A DNA stretch of 34,744 bases from Candidatus Krumholzibacteriota bacterium (GTDB lineage: Bacteria > Krumholzibacteriota > Krumholzibacteriia > Krumholzibacteriales > Krumholzibacteriaceae): the NCBI GenBank assembly GCA_016931295.1, contig JAFGEZ010000004.1, positions 1 through 34,744 on the forward strand, read 5' to 3'. This document shows, piece after piece, positions 1 through 9,967 of the stretch. Each line of letters begins with the position of its first letter. Position 1 is the first letter of the stretch. The translations under genes were made by a program, and so were the position numbers. The notes beneath the pieces are model-generated. The model was given only the letters and a program-made list of their open reading frames with translations, had not been told where the DNA came from and did not search any database.

Positions 1-414
1 CCGGCGGGAAACGATCCGGCCGACGAGATGCTGGAGGGAATTGAGGGTGTCGCCCTTCCGGCCGATCAGCAACCCGTCGACGCCGGCAGTCTCGACGTTG
101 ACGTACGTCGCGTCGTCCCTGGTCTCGGCGAAGAGACGGAAGTGCACGTCGAGACAGTCCATGATCGCCCTGACGATCTCGTCGACGACCTCCTCGACGC
201 CCTTCGCGCTCTTCTTCCTCGTCACCCTGATCCTCGCGTCGCGCGAGCCGAATATATTGAGCACGCCCTTCTGGCCGGCGTCGAGGATCTCTATCTCCAC
301 CTCGTCGATGCGCGCGCCCATCTCGGCCAGCGCCTTCTCGAGGGCCTTCTCCACGGTCTTGCCGGCCGCCTCGACGCGACCCTGACCTCCGATGTCCTTC
401 CGCGTGGAATCCAT
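1..414 (-). CDS. jag: Jag/KhpB-type RNA-binding protein (C-terminus outside window)
   Basis: My reverse-strand translation from the ATG at 414 gives 138 codons that stay open to the window edge. Residues 1-50 resemble the Jag N-terminal domain, including a VEAAGKTVEKALEKAL helix and the KGVLNIFGSRDARIRV strand/turn motif. Residues from about 75 begin a KH domain with the GLLIGRKGDTLNSLQHLV signature, where GRKG is the nucleic-acid-binding loop. The expected C-terminal R3H domain would lie beyond base 1. Jag proteins bind RNA and are linked to envelope growth and YidC-dependent processes. The gene follows yidC by 19 bases, the standard rpmH-rnpA-yidD-yidC-jag order. The family call rests on motifs plus synteny. 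Confidence 0.9.
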   Translation of the reverse strand, partial: MDSTRKDIGGQGRVEAAGKTVEKALEKALAEMGARIDEVEIEILDAGQKGVLNIFGSRDARIRVTRKKSAKGVEEVVDEIVRAIMDCLDVHFRLFAETRDDATYVNVETAGVDGLLIGRKGDTLNSLQHLVGRIVSRR

Positions 415-433
415 ATCTCCACTCCCGTTCCGG

Positions 434-2248
434 TTATTTTGACGGTTTGCCGGCCGCCGCCGTCCCGCCGGCGGCCGCCATGTCCTCTGCCTCGATCTGC
501 CGGTGCACGTACCAGGTCTGCGCGATCGTGAGGATATTGTTGACGAGCCAGTACAGCACGAGCCCGGAGGGCATGCTGTAGAAGACGAAGGTGAAGACGA
601 TCGGCATCATCGTCGTCATCATCTTCGTCTGGGCCTGGGGCACGCCGTCGCCCGTCGACGACCCGCCGAGCTTCGACTGTACGTACATCGCGCCGCCCAT
701 CAGCAGCGGCAGCAGATGGAATTCGCTGCCGATGAAGGGCAGCTTCGCGCCGAACTCGAAGAGGACGTCCGGCGACGCGAGATCGTTGATCCAGGAGACG
801 AAGGGGGCGCCGCGGAGCTCGATCGTGTTCCGCAGCACGTTGTACAGGGCGATGAAGACCGGCATCTGCAGGAGGAGCGGCAGGCAGCCGCCGAGCGGAT
901 TCACGCCCGCCTCCTTGTAGAGCTTCATCATCTCCTGGTTCATCTTCTCCTTGTCGCCCTTGTACTTCTCCTGCAGCTCCTTGATTTTCGGCTGCAGCCG
1001 CTGCATGTCCTTCATCGACTTGGTGCTCTTGTGGGTGAGCCGGTAGAAGATGACCTTCGTGAGCACCGAGAGGATGATGATGATCAGTCCGTAGTTGGGG
1101 ATGAAGCGGCTCATGAAGGTCATCAGCCGCAGCACCCAGACGGAGAGGAACCGCATCCAGCCGAGGTCGATCGTCCGCTCGAGCCCGATGCCGTACGCGC
1201 CGAGCAGATCCATGTCGAGGGGCCCGAGATAGATAGTGTAATCGTCCTCGACGAGCCGCGGATCGCCGCGGAAGGAATAGGAGATCTCCCATCCGATGAA
1301 GTCGGTCTCCTTGTCGCCGACGAGGGCGAGGCTGCCGGAGCGCTTCTGCCCGGGGATGGCCGCGGACAGGAAGTACTTGTTCCGCGCGCCGCCCCAGACG
1401 ACCATCCCCTCGTGCTCGCGCCGCCCGGTCTTTCCGAACCCGCCGAGGGATTCCTTGTAGTTCTCGTCGCCGACGCGCCCGAGGGACGCGGACTGCCGCC
1501 GGTCCCACTTGATGTCCTTCTCGGTGAACGCGAGCCCGCAGCCCCACGACAAAACGTACGCGTCCGTGCCGGAGAGCGCGCCCTCGCGCCGGACGGCCAC
1601 CTCGAGGCCCACCTCGTATCCGCCGCCGCCGAAGCGGAGCGTCTTCCGGACGAAGTCGCCGTCGGCCGCCTCGAGGAGGAACCCGACGCGCACCCCGTCG
1701 CCGCTCGCGACGTATTCCCGCCCGTCCTCGGCCGGCCGGCCGTCGACCTCCGCCATGAACACGAGGCCGGACAGGATCTCGTTCCGGTCGTCTTCGACGA
1801 GCGAGACGGCGAGGCCACCCTGCCGTCCCTCGCGGACCAGCTCGACGGGACCGCCGCCGACCCCCTCGAATCCGAGCAGCTCGACCGATGCGATCTCCCC
1901 GCCGCGGCTCGTGAGCCTGACCCGCATCGTTTCGGTGACGATCGTGAAGGTGATCGGCGTCTCGCCGCCCGCCTCGAAGACGGCCGCACCGATCGCGGCC
2001 GCGCCCGGCGTCGTCTTTCCGTTTGCCGCGGTCCGCGCCCCGCCGTCCGCCTCCTCCGCCGTCGTCGCCGCGGCGTCCCCGGTCTCGCGCGCTTCTCCGG
2101 CGGAAAGCGAATCGGCGGCCAGCCGCTCGAGCTCGATTGCCCGCCGCTGCCGAAGCGCCTCCTCCTGCTGCGGCTTGACGATGAGCATCTGCCAACCGAG
2201 CAGAACGATGATGGTCATGACGATCGCGATCAGCGAACGCTTGTCCAT
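434..2248 (-). CDS. yidC: Membrane protein insertase YidC
   Basis: This 604-residue protein inserts and folds inner-membrane proteins, alone or with SecYEG. It has an N-terminal signal-anchor helix (about residues 5-25), a large periplasmic beta domain (about 60-340), and the conserved five-helix insertase core. The core contains the cytoplasmic coiled-coil loop (HKSTKSMKDMQRLQPKIKEL) and the final helix segment with PSGLVLYWLVNNI. The length and periplasmic domain are typical of Gram-negative YidC. An in-frame TTG lies 15 bases upstream, but the ATG at 2248 is preferred because AAGGGAAG sits just before it and the protein then begins MDKRSLIAI, as in the family. It lies between yidD and jag in the oriC-proximal operon. 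Confidence 0.97.
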   Translation of the reverse strand: MDKRSLIAIVMTIIVLLGWQMLIVKPQQEEALRQRRAIELERLAADSLSAGEARETGDAAATTAEEADGGARTAANGKTTPGAAAIGAAVFEAGGETPITFTIVTETMRVRLTSRGGEIASVELLGFEGVGGGPVELVREGRQGGLAVSLVEDDRNEILSGLVFMAEVDGRPAEDGREYVASGDGVRVGFLLEAADGDFVRKTLRFGGGGYEVGLEVAVRREGALSGTDAYVLSWGCGLAFTEKDIKWDRRQSASLGRVGDENYKESLGGFGKTGRREHEGMVVWGGARNKYFLSAAIPGQKRSGSLALVGDKETDFIGWEISYSFRGDPRLVEDDYTIYLGPLDMDLLGAYGIGLERTIDLGWMRFLSVWVLRLMTFMSRFIPNYGLIIIILSVLTKVIFYRLTHKSTKSMKDMQRLQPKIKELQEKYKGDKEKMNQEMMKLYKEAGVNPLGGCLPLLLQMPVFIALYNVLRNTIELRGAPFVSWINDLASPDVLFEFGAKLPFIGSEFHLLPLLMGGAMYVQSKLGGSSTGDGVPQAQTKMMTTMMPIVFTFVFYSMPSGLVLYWLVNNILTIAQTWYVHRQIEAEDMAAAGGTAAAGKPSK

Positions 2249-2288
2249 GTCACTTCCCTTCAAATCGATTGGGGCGAGTCGGCTCGGG

Positions 2289-2519
2289 TCAGCGCACCGG
2301 GTCGTATCCGCCCCGGGAGAACGGGTGACATCTCAGTACGCGGCGGAGCGCAAGCCAGGAACCCCTTGGAAGGCCGTGCCGCGCGATGGCGGCCTCGGCG
2401 TAGGCCGAACAGGTCGGGGTGAACCTGCACGCAGGTGGATGATAGGGTGAGATAGCTGTTCTGTATATCCTCACGGCCGCGAGGCCGGCTGCCGTCAGCA
2501 TCCGTGATATCATCCGCAT
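2289..2519 (-). CDS. yidD: Membrane protein insertion efficiency factor YidD
   Basis: This short protein (76 residues) has the YidD hallmarks: a Y-R-x-x-I-S-P segment, the cysteine-containing [15 protein letters not shown] motif, and a [12 protein letters not shown]-terminal signature. YidD is a small membrane-associated protein thought to assist YidC-dependent insertion. Two starts are possible: ATG at 2519 (MRMISRM) or ATG at 2513, which overlaps the rnpA stop as ATGA. Either implies translational coupling to rnpA. A longer open frame upstream overlaps rnpA and is not family-like, so it was discarded. Confidence 0.93.
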   Translation of the reverse strand: MRMISRMLTAAGLAAVRIYRTAISPYHPPACRFTPTCSAYAEAAIARHGLPRGSWLALRRVLRCHPFSRGGYDPVR

Positions 2520-2863
2520 CCCGTCAAGATCCCGGCTCTCCCGAGAGAGCTCTCCACATCTGCTATCAGTTCCTGAAATGTCGTCTCGGCCGGGCGGAAT
2601 TCGGCGATGAAGACGATCCACGCATGCTCGAGGCCCACGCGGGGCCGGAGCCGCCGGTATATCTCGCGCATCCACCGCTTCGCCCGGTTGCGCCGGCACG
2701 CCTTGCCGACGTTCTTCTTGCTCGCAACGAACCCCGGAACGATACCCCCCTCTTCCCTCGGCAGGAAACGGACGGTGATCCGCCGTCCGCGCGCCCTGCC
2801 GCCGTCGCGGTACACGGTGCGGAACTGGTGCGTATGTTTGAGGGTGTCCAGGGTCATATCCAT
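2510..2863 (-). CDS. rnpA: Ribonuclease P protein component
   Basis: This 117-residue basic protein is the RNase P protein subunit that helps the catalytic RNA mature the 5' ends of tRNAs. The diagnostic RNR motif is present in [19 protein letters not shown] (about residues 49-67), with the preceding F-V-A-S-K-K strand and a C-terminal [18 protein letters not shown] segment. It starts 19 bases after the rpmH stop and overlaps yidD, as in most bacteria. A nearby alternative ATG (third codon) cannot be excluded. Confidence 0.95.
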   Translation of the reverse strand: MDMTLDTLKHTHQFRTVYRDGGRARGRRITVRFLPREEGGIVPGFVASKKNVGKACRRNRAKRWMREIYRRLRPRVGLEHAWIVFIAEFRPAETTFQELIADVESSLGRAGILTGCG

Positions 2864-2882
2864 GCCGTTTCGATATCGGACT

Positions 2883-3017
2883 TCAGACGGACAGACGTTT
2901 TCTGCCCTTCGCTCTCCTCCTTTTCAGCACGAGGCGTCCGTTCTTGGTCCGCATGCGCAAACGGAATCCATGCGTCCGTTTCCGTCGCGTGTTGTGGGGC
3001 TGATATGTGCGCTTCAT
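2883..3017 (-). CDS. rpmH: 50S ribosomal protein bL34
   Basis: Translating the reverse strand from the ATG at 3017 gives a 44-residue, highly basic protein beginning [19 protein letters not shown] and containing [24 protein letters not shown]. This is the bL34 signature from end to end. It is the first gene of the minus-strand operon rpmH-rnpA-yidD-yidC-jag and lies about 75 bases downstream of a strong promoter. The divergence of rpmH from dnaA across the origin is the classical arrangement. Confidence 0.97.
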   Translation of the reverse strand: MKRTYQPHNTRRKRTHGFRLRMRTKNGRLVLKRRRAKGRKRLSV

Positions 3018-3090
3018 CTTCGAATCTCCCCGTGGTCCAGAATCCAGAATGACATAGAGTTAGTACACTCGTCCCCCATGTAAACATACC

Positions 3091-3119
3091 ACGATAGGCA
3101 CACCCCCCCCGGATGTCAA
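3091..3119 (-). promoter_or_regulatory. Sigma70-type promoter of the rpmH operon
   Basis: On the minus strand, TTGACA (3114-3119) is separated by exactly 17 bases from TATCGT (3091-3096), about 75 bases before the rpmH start. The -35 is a perfect consensus and the -10 matches 4 of 6 positions. The spacer contains an eight-G run. Confidence 0.7.
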
Positions 3120-3558
3120 GAATTTTCTCCCTCGTCGGCCGAACGGCTTGCCCGGCCGATCGTTTGCGCCCTCTCCGGCGGAGGCGCGGGTGCGCCCCCG
3201 TGACACGCCCCGACCGGACCCGGATCCCCGGCCCTCCGAATGCTCGACGCGGCAACGGGTTTTCGACATTCTGCACGGCCCCGAAAAAATGCCCTTGATG
3301 CGCCCGGGGCGCTGTGATACATTTCCGGCCGCGGGATGAGGGGGATGATTCCCCGACAAGAGCATGACCACGCGACAGGACACCTTCTCTGCAATCGAGA
3401 TTCGCATATTGTGGAAAACGCTCTTCGCGTCTGTTGAATAGCCCGCCCAAACGGTTGTAACCATAAAAGTTTCGGGGTTATCCACAATTGTGGAGAATCT
3501 CCGGTTTTTTCAGGAATGATTATTTCCCGGGGGATATCTCTCCCCGGTTCCGGGTGCC
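3120..3558. other. rpmH-dnaA intergenic region with DnaA boxes (candidate oriC part 1)
   Basis: No convincing coding sequence is seen in this interval. Its dnaA-proximal part carries a perfect DnaA box TTATCCACA (3478-3486, plus strand). An inverted near-match TGTGGAGAA (3489-3497) lies immediately next to it, so the two boxes face each other around CACAATTGTG. A further inverted near-match TGTGGAAAA is at 3410-3418. The boxes are followed by a locally AT-richer stretch (about 3504-3527). Location between divergent rpmH and dnaA is typical for oriC or for dnaA autoregulation. A weak dnaA promoter (TTGAAT at 3434 with a poor -10 near 3456) may overlap the boxes. Confidence 0.75.
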
Positions 3559-4938
3559 ATGACAGACGAACGTCATCGCGTGAGCGGGGAGCCGGCATCG
3601 ATGCAGGGACTCGGCCATCTCTGGGAAACGATCCTCGACCGCCTCAAGGGGCTCGTCAATCCGCAGAGCTTCCAGACCTGGTTCGTGCCGACCCGTCTCG
3701 TCAGCGTCGAGAACGCCCGCCTCGTCATCGAGGGGCCGAACCCCTTCTTCATCGACTGGCTCGCCGAGCACCACCGCGAGAAAATCGCCCTGGCCGCCTC
3801 CGAGACCCTCGGCGAGGAGATGTCGGTCGAGTTCGTCGCCTCGCCGACCCCGCCCCGCGTGACACGCCCCGCGGAGAATCCGCGCCGCGCGATGATCGAG
3901 CGGCGCGACCTGCCGAACCGCGTCCAGCTGAACGGCAGGTATACCTTCGGCGAGTTCGTCGTCGGCGGGGGCAACCGCCTCACGCACGCCGCCGCCATGG
4001 CGGTCGCCGACCGCCCCGCCCGGGTCTACAACCCGTTCTTCATCTACGGCGGCGTCGGTCTCGGCAAGACGCATCTCATCCAGGCGATCGCCCACCACAT
4101 CCTCGAGAACCGGCCCGAGACGAGCATCGCGTACGTCTCGACCGAGAGCTTCATGAACGAGCTCATCCACGCGATCCGCAAGGGCTCGACGCTCGAGTTC
4201 AAGCAGCGGTACCGGAACGTCGACGTCCTTCTCGTCGACGACATCCAGTTCCTCGCCGGCAAGGAGAGCACGCAGGAGGAGTTCTTCTTCACCTTCAACG
4301 CGCTCCACGAGGCGAACAAGCAGATCGTCGTCACGAGCGACCGCCCGCCGAAGGAGATCCCCTCGCTCCAGGAGCGTCTCATCTCCCGTTTCGAGTGGGG
4401 CCTCATCACCGACATCCAGCCTCCCGACCTCGAGATGCGCATCGCGATCCTCAGGAAGAAGGTCGCGAAGGAGCGCATCGAGGTTCCCGACGACGTGCTT
4501 CAGACGATCGCCGAGAACGTGAAGAACAATATCCGCGAGCTCGAGGGTTCGCTGATCCGCGTTCTCGCCTGCGCATCCCTGACGTGCCGCGAGATCTCGG
4601 TCGACATGGCGACCGAGCTCCTTCATTCGATCGGTTCACGGCCGGCCCGCCGGCGCATCACCCCCTCGATGATCCAGAAGGCCGTCTCCCAGCACTTCGA
4701 CGTGCCGATCGAATCGCTGAAGGCGCGGACGAGGATCGCCCGCGTCGTTCTCGCCCGCCAGACGGCGATGCATCTCTGCCGCGAGCTCACCGACCTCTCG
4801 CTCGTGCAGATCGGCGGCAAGTTCGGCGGCCGCGACCACAGCACCGTCCTCCACGCGATCAAGAAGATCGACGCGCTTCTCGAGGGCGACAGCGAGATGC
4901 GCGCCTCGATCAAACGTATCCACGACGACATCACGTGA
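3559..4938 (+). CDS. dnaA: Chromosomal replication initiator DnaA
   Basis: This 459-residue protein binds DnaA boxes and opens oriC. Domain I is at about residues 17-85 and is followed by a short linker. The AAA+ domain has Walker A GGVGLGKT (164-171) and Walker B LLVDD (224-228), with the FLAGKESTQEEFFFTFNAL region after it. The domain IV helix-turn-helix carries the signature DLSLVQIGGKFGGRDHSTV (about 412-430). The chosen ATG has little Shine-Dalgarno sequence. The downstream ATG at 3601 (codon 15) follows GGGGAG and gives a more usual domain I start, so it is a serious alternative. DnaA boxes occur on both sides of the gene. Confidence 0.97.
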   Translation: MTDERHRVSGEPASMQGLGHLWETILDRLKGLVNPQSFQTWFVPTRLVSVENARLVIEGPNPFFIDWLAEHHREKIALAASETLGEEMSVEFVASPTPPRVTRPAENPRRAMIERRDLPNRVQLNGRYTFGEFVVGGGNRLTHAAAMAVADRPARVYNPFFIYGGVGLGKTHLIQAIAHHILENRPETSIAYVSTESFMNELIHAIRKGSTLEFKQRYRNVDVLLVDDIQFLAGKESTQEEFFFTFNALHEANKQIVVTSDRPPKEIPSLQERLISRFEWGLITDIQPPDLEMRIAILRKKVAKERIEVPDDVLQTIAENVKNNIRELEGSLIRVLACASLTCREISVDMATELLHSIGSRPARRRITPSMIQKAVSQHFDVPIESLKARTRIARVVLARQTAMHLCRELTDLSLVQIGGKFGGRDHSTVLHAIKKIDALLEGDSEMRASIKRIHDDIT

Positions 4939-5331
4939 CCATCTTCCCCGCAGGCGCGCCGTTCCATCCCTCCGTCCACATTCTCCACATCGCCGATGTC
5001 GACACGCCGTCGAAAAGCGACGGCCTCGGTCTTCTCGTGGACAATCCGTCGGTATTCGACACGATCCCCAACATCCCCCGGGGGCGAACCCGTCCCGTCC
5101 CGACACCCCGGGGCGCCCTTTCTCCACATGTCAACACCCCCCGCTACTGCTTCTCTTTTCTCTCTTTCCATACAAGGAAGAAGCAATAAGAAACGTGCGC
5201 GCACGGGCCCGTTCCGGGGTGCGCGTTTCCCCTTGCACCCCCGTGGTGTTTCCCGTATGATTCACTCTCTCGAATGCGAACGATACATGACGGACACGCA
5301 CTCGGCGGAGTACCCGGCAGGAGGTGGCGGC
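4939..5331. other. dnaA-dnaN intergenic region with DnaA boxes (candidate oriC part 2)
   Basis: No gene is supported here. Two identical near-consensus DnaA boxes TTCTCCACA occur at 4981-4989 and 5120-5128. Weaker ones are CCGTCCACA at 4972-4980, directly abutting the first, and CGTGGACAA (inverted) at 5036-5044. They are followed by a pyrimidine-rich then purine-rich tract (about 5145-5195) containing the inverted repeat TGCTTCT/AGAAGCA (5148-5154 with 5179-5185). This tract is much less GC-rich than the surroundings and could be the unwinding element or a dnaA terminator. The dnaN promoter lies at the downstream end. The pairing with the rpmH-dnaA boxes suggests a bipartite origin. Confidence 0.65.
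5233..5261 (+). promoter_or_regulatory. Sigma70-type promoter upstream of dnaN
   Basis: TTGCAC (5233-5238) and TATGAT (5256-5261) are separated by 17 bases and lie about 70 bases before the dnaN start. Both hexamers match consensus at 5 of 6 positions. This would drive the dnaN-recF-DUF721-gyrB gene train independently of dnaA. Confidence 0.65.
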
Positions 5332-6438
5332 GTGAAGATTGTTGTCCCCTTGGGAGAGTTGACCAGGAAGCTGAACGCGATATCGTCGGTCGTACCGGCG
5401 AAGACGACGATGCCGGTCCTGTCGACGGTGTTGGTCGACGCGGGCGATGACGGGATCCGGTTCTCTGCGACGGACCTCGACATATCGGTCACCTCGAGGG
5501 TATCCGGCACGGTCGAGGAGGCGGGGAGAATCGCCGCGCCGGCGAAGAAGCTCGCCGAGATCGTCAAGTCCCTCACGGGAGACGTCGTGACCCTCAGCGT
5601 GTCCGGGGGCAAACTCACGGTCACATGCGGACGCAGCCGCTTCGTCGTCAACGGGCGGAACGCGGACGACTTTCCCAAGTTGCCCCAGCAGGAGAGCGCG
5701 GCGTATTTCTCGATCGATCCCTCGCTTCTCAACCGGCTCGTCCTGAAGACGATCCATGCCGTCTCCAGCGACCTGACGAGACCGGCGCTCTGCGGCGTGC
5801 TGTGGGACGTCGACCGGCAGGGCATCACGATGGTGTCGACCGACGGCCACCGGCTTTCCCGCGTGACACTGAAGCTCGACCTCGGGAAGATCGAGAAGCA
5901 GAACGTCATCGTGCCGCCGAAGGCCCTGACGACCCTTCGGTCCTACTCCGAGGGAGAGGAGCAGATCACCGTGAGGATCGGCGAGAACAGCATCTCCTTC
6001 GAGATGGAGGAGAGCTCGATCTACTCCCGTCTCCTCGAGGGACCGTTTCCGAGCTACGAGAAGGTCATCCCGACGAAGAACGACAAGGAGCTCGTCGTCG
6101 ACCGCGAGAAGCTCGGGGCGGCGACGAGGCGCGTGTCGATCCTCTCCGACGCGCTCACGCACCAGGTCGTCTTCGCCATCGACAAGGACCGGGTGAAGCT
6201 CCACGTCACGACGCAGGAACTCGGCGAGGCGACCGAGGAGATCGACGCGAACTACGGCGGCGAGGCGATGGAGATCGGGTACAACGCCTCGTATATCCAG
6301 GACATCCTGAAGACGATAAACTCCGATGACGTGATCTTCAAACTCGACCGTCCGGACAACGCGGGCATCATCGAGCCCGCGTCGCCGGAAGAGAACGTCG
6401 AACAGCTTTGCATCGTCATGCCGCTGCGTATCAGTTGA
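5332..6438 (+). CDS. dnaN: DNA polymerase III sliding clamp (beta subunit)
   Basis: This 368-residue protein forms the ring-shaped processivity clamp. It shows the three-repeat clamp fold, with VVPAKTTMPVLSTVLVDA in domain 1, the TDGHRLSRVTL motif in domain 2, and a C-terminal clamp ending of the VMPLRIS type. The frame is open further upstream, but the GTG at 5332 is chosen because GGAGGTG lies six bases before it and the product then begins with the family-typical VKIVVPLGELTRKL. It is followed 17 bases later by recF. Confidence 0.96.
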   Translation: MKIVVPLGELTRKLNAISSVVPAKTTMPVLSTVLVDAGDDGIRFSATDLDISVTSRVSGTVEEAGRIAAPAKKLAEIVKSLTGDVVTLSVSGGKLTVTCGRSRFVVNGRNADDFPKLPQQESAAYFSIDPSLLNRLVLKTIHAVSSDLTRPALCGVLWDVDRQGITMVSTDGHRLSRVTLKLDLGKIEKQNVIVPPKALTTLRSYSEGEEQITVRIGENSISFEMEESSIYSRLLEGPFPSYEKVIPTKNDKELVVDREKLGAATRRVSILSDALTHQVVFAIDKDRVKLHVTTQELGEATEEIDANYGGEAMEIGYNASYIQDILKTINSDDVIFKLDRPDNAGIIEPASPEENVEQLCIVMPLRIS

Positions 6439-6455
6439 CGGGCCGGTGAGCGGGA

Positions 6456-7592
6456 GTGAGGATCGGCGGGCTGGCGCTGGAGAACTTCAGGAACGTCGAG
6501 CGGGCCGAGCTCGAATTCTCCGACACGTTCAATCTCTTCACCGGCGACAACGCCCAGGGGAAGACCAATCTCGTCGAGGCGATCCATCTCTTCTCCCTCG
6601 GCCGTTCCTTCCGGACCCGCCGCCCCTCGGAGATGATCCGCTTCGGCGAGGAATTCTTCCGCCTCGAGATGACGGGGCGGAGCGACGGCGGTGTTTCCTT
6701 CCGGCTGGGACTCGGGCTCGAGCGGGGGGGCGCGCTCCGCGCCACGGTGAACGGGAAACAACTCGGGCAGCTCTCGGGGATGATCGGACTCGTTCCGTCC
6801 GTGGTGTTCACGCCGGACGATGTGTCGCTCGCCGCCGGGCCGCCCGCCGACCGGCGCCTCTACCTCGATTTCACCGGCGTCCAGGTATCGCCGCCCTTCC
6901 TGGGCGACCTCTCCGATTTCCGGCGGACCCTTCGCCATCGCAACGCCCTTTTGAGGGACGTCGCGGCGGGGACGGGGCGGGCGGACGCGATCGAGACGTG
7001 GAACGAGACCTTCGCGGCGACGGGTGCGGCGGTCGCCAGGGGCAGGAGGGAGGTCGCCCGGGGGATCGAGGAAATCGCGCGGGAACTGTTCGCGGAGTTC
7101 CTGCCTGGCGGCGAGCTCGGCGTCGAGTACCGCTGTCCCTGGGATCCCGGCGGAGACGGCGGCGCGGCGGCCCTCGCGGACGCGCTCGCCAGGTGCTCGG
7201 AAACCGAACGCCGCCGGGGGGTCTCGCTCGCAGGCCCGCAGTACGACGATCTCTCCGTCACCGTCGACGGCAGGGATCTCCGGAGGTACGGATCGCAGGG
7301 ACGCCGCCGGCTCGCGGCGATCGTCCTCAAGCTCGCGCAGGCGTCGCTGATCATGTCGCGCCGCGGCGAGCGGCCGGTCGTTTTGCTGGACGACATCTTC
7401 TCGGAGCTCGACCGCGGGACGATCGGGCGGGCGAGGGCGCTTTTGACCGACCGGTGGCAGAGTTTCATCACGACTCCGCGGGAAGAGGATTTCCCGCGGG
7501 AAACGGGCGGGGGCTCGCGATTCGTCGTCGAGGCGGGCTGCATCGCCGGCGCTTTCCCGGCGGACGGTGCCCGGACGGTCCGGGGAGGGTGA
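6456..7592 (+). CDS. recF: DNA replication and repair protein RecF
   Basis: This 378-residue SMC-like ATPase helps load RecA at single-strand gaps. Walker A is GDNAQGKT (30-37), an ABC-type signature lies in YGSQGRRRLAAIVLKLAQ (278-295), and Walker B plus D-loop is VVLLDDIFSELD (308-319). The signature has SQGRRR rather than the common SQGQQR, and the usual GPHRDDL motif reads GPQYDDL; neither change need abolish function. Translation starts at a GTG shortly after the dnaN stop. Only six bases separate it from the DUF721 gene. Confidence 0.93.
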   Translation: MRIGGLALENFRNVERAELEFSDTFNLFTGDNAQGKTNLVEAIHLFSLGRSFRTRRPSEMIRFGEEFFRLEMTGRSDGGVSFRLGLGLERGGALRATVNGKQLGQLSGMIGLVPSVVFTPDDVSLAAGPPADRRLYLDFTGVQVSPPFLGDLSDFRRTLRHRNALLRDVAAGTGRADAIETWNETFAATGAAVARGRREVARGIEEIARELFAEFLPGGELGVEYRCPWDPGGDGGAAALADALARCSETERRRGVSLAGPQYDDLSVTVDGRDLRRYGSQGRRRLAAIVLKLAQASLIMSRRGERPVVLLDDIFSELDRGTIGRARALLTDRWQSFITTPREEDFPRETGGGSRFVVEAGCIAGAFPADGARTVRGG

Positions 7593-7598
7593 ATTTGC

Positions 7599-9889
<2,291 letters not shown>

Positions 9890-9967
9890 CAGAGACGAAC
9901 ACGCCGGGCGGCGGGCCGCGGGTGCGGCCGGCGCCGGGGCGGGACGGGACGGAGGAGGAGACACCCG

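Noticed and set aside
291-2195. Long open frames in both directions across yidC
   Set aside because: They are Arg/Ala/Gly-rich translations produced by the high-GC codon bias; yidC explains the interval with conserved motifs.
2854-3598. Several short open frames in the rpmH-dnaA region
   Set aside because: They lack family similarity or ribosome-binding sites and overlap rpmH, the promoter and DnaA boxes.
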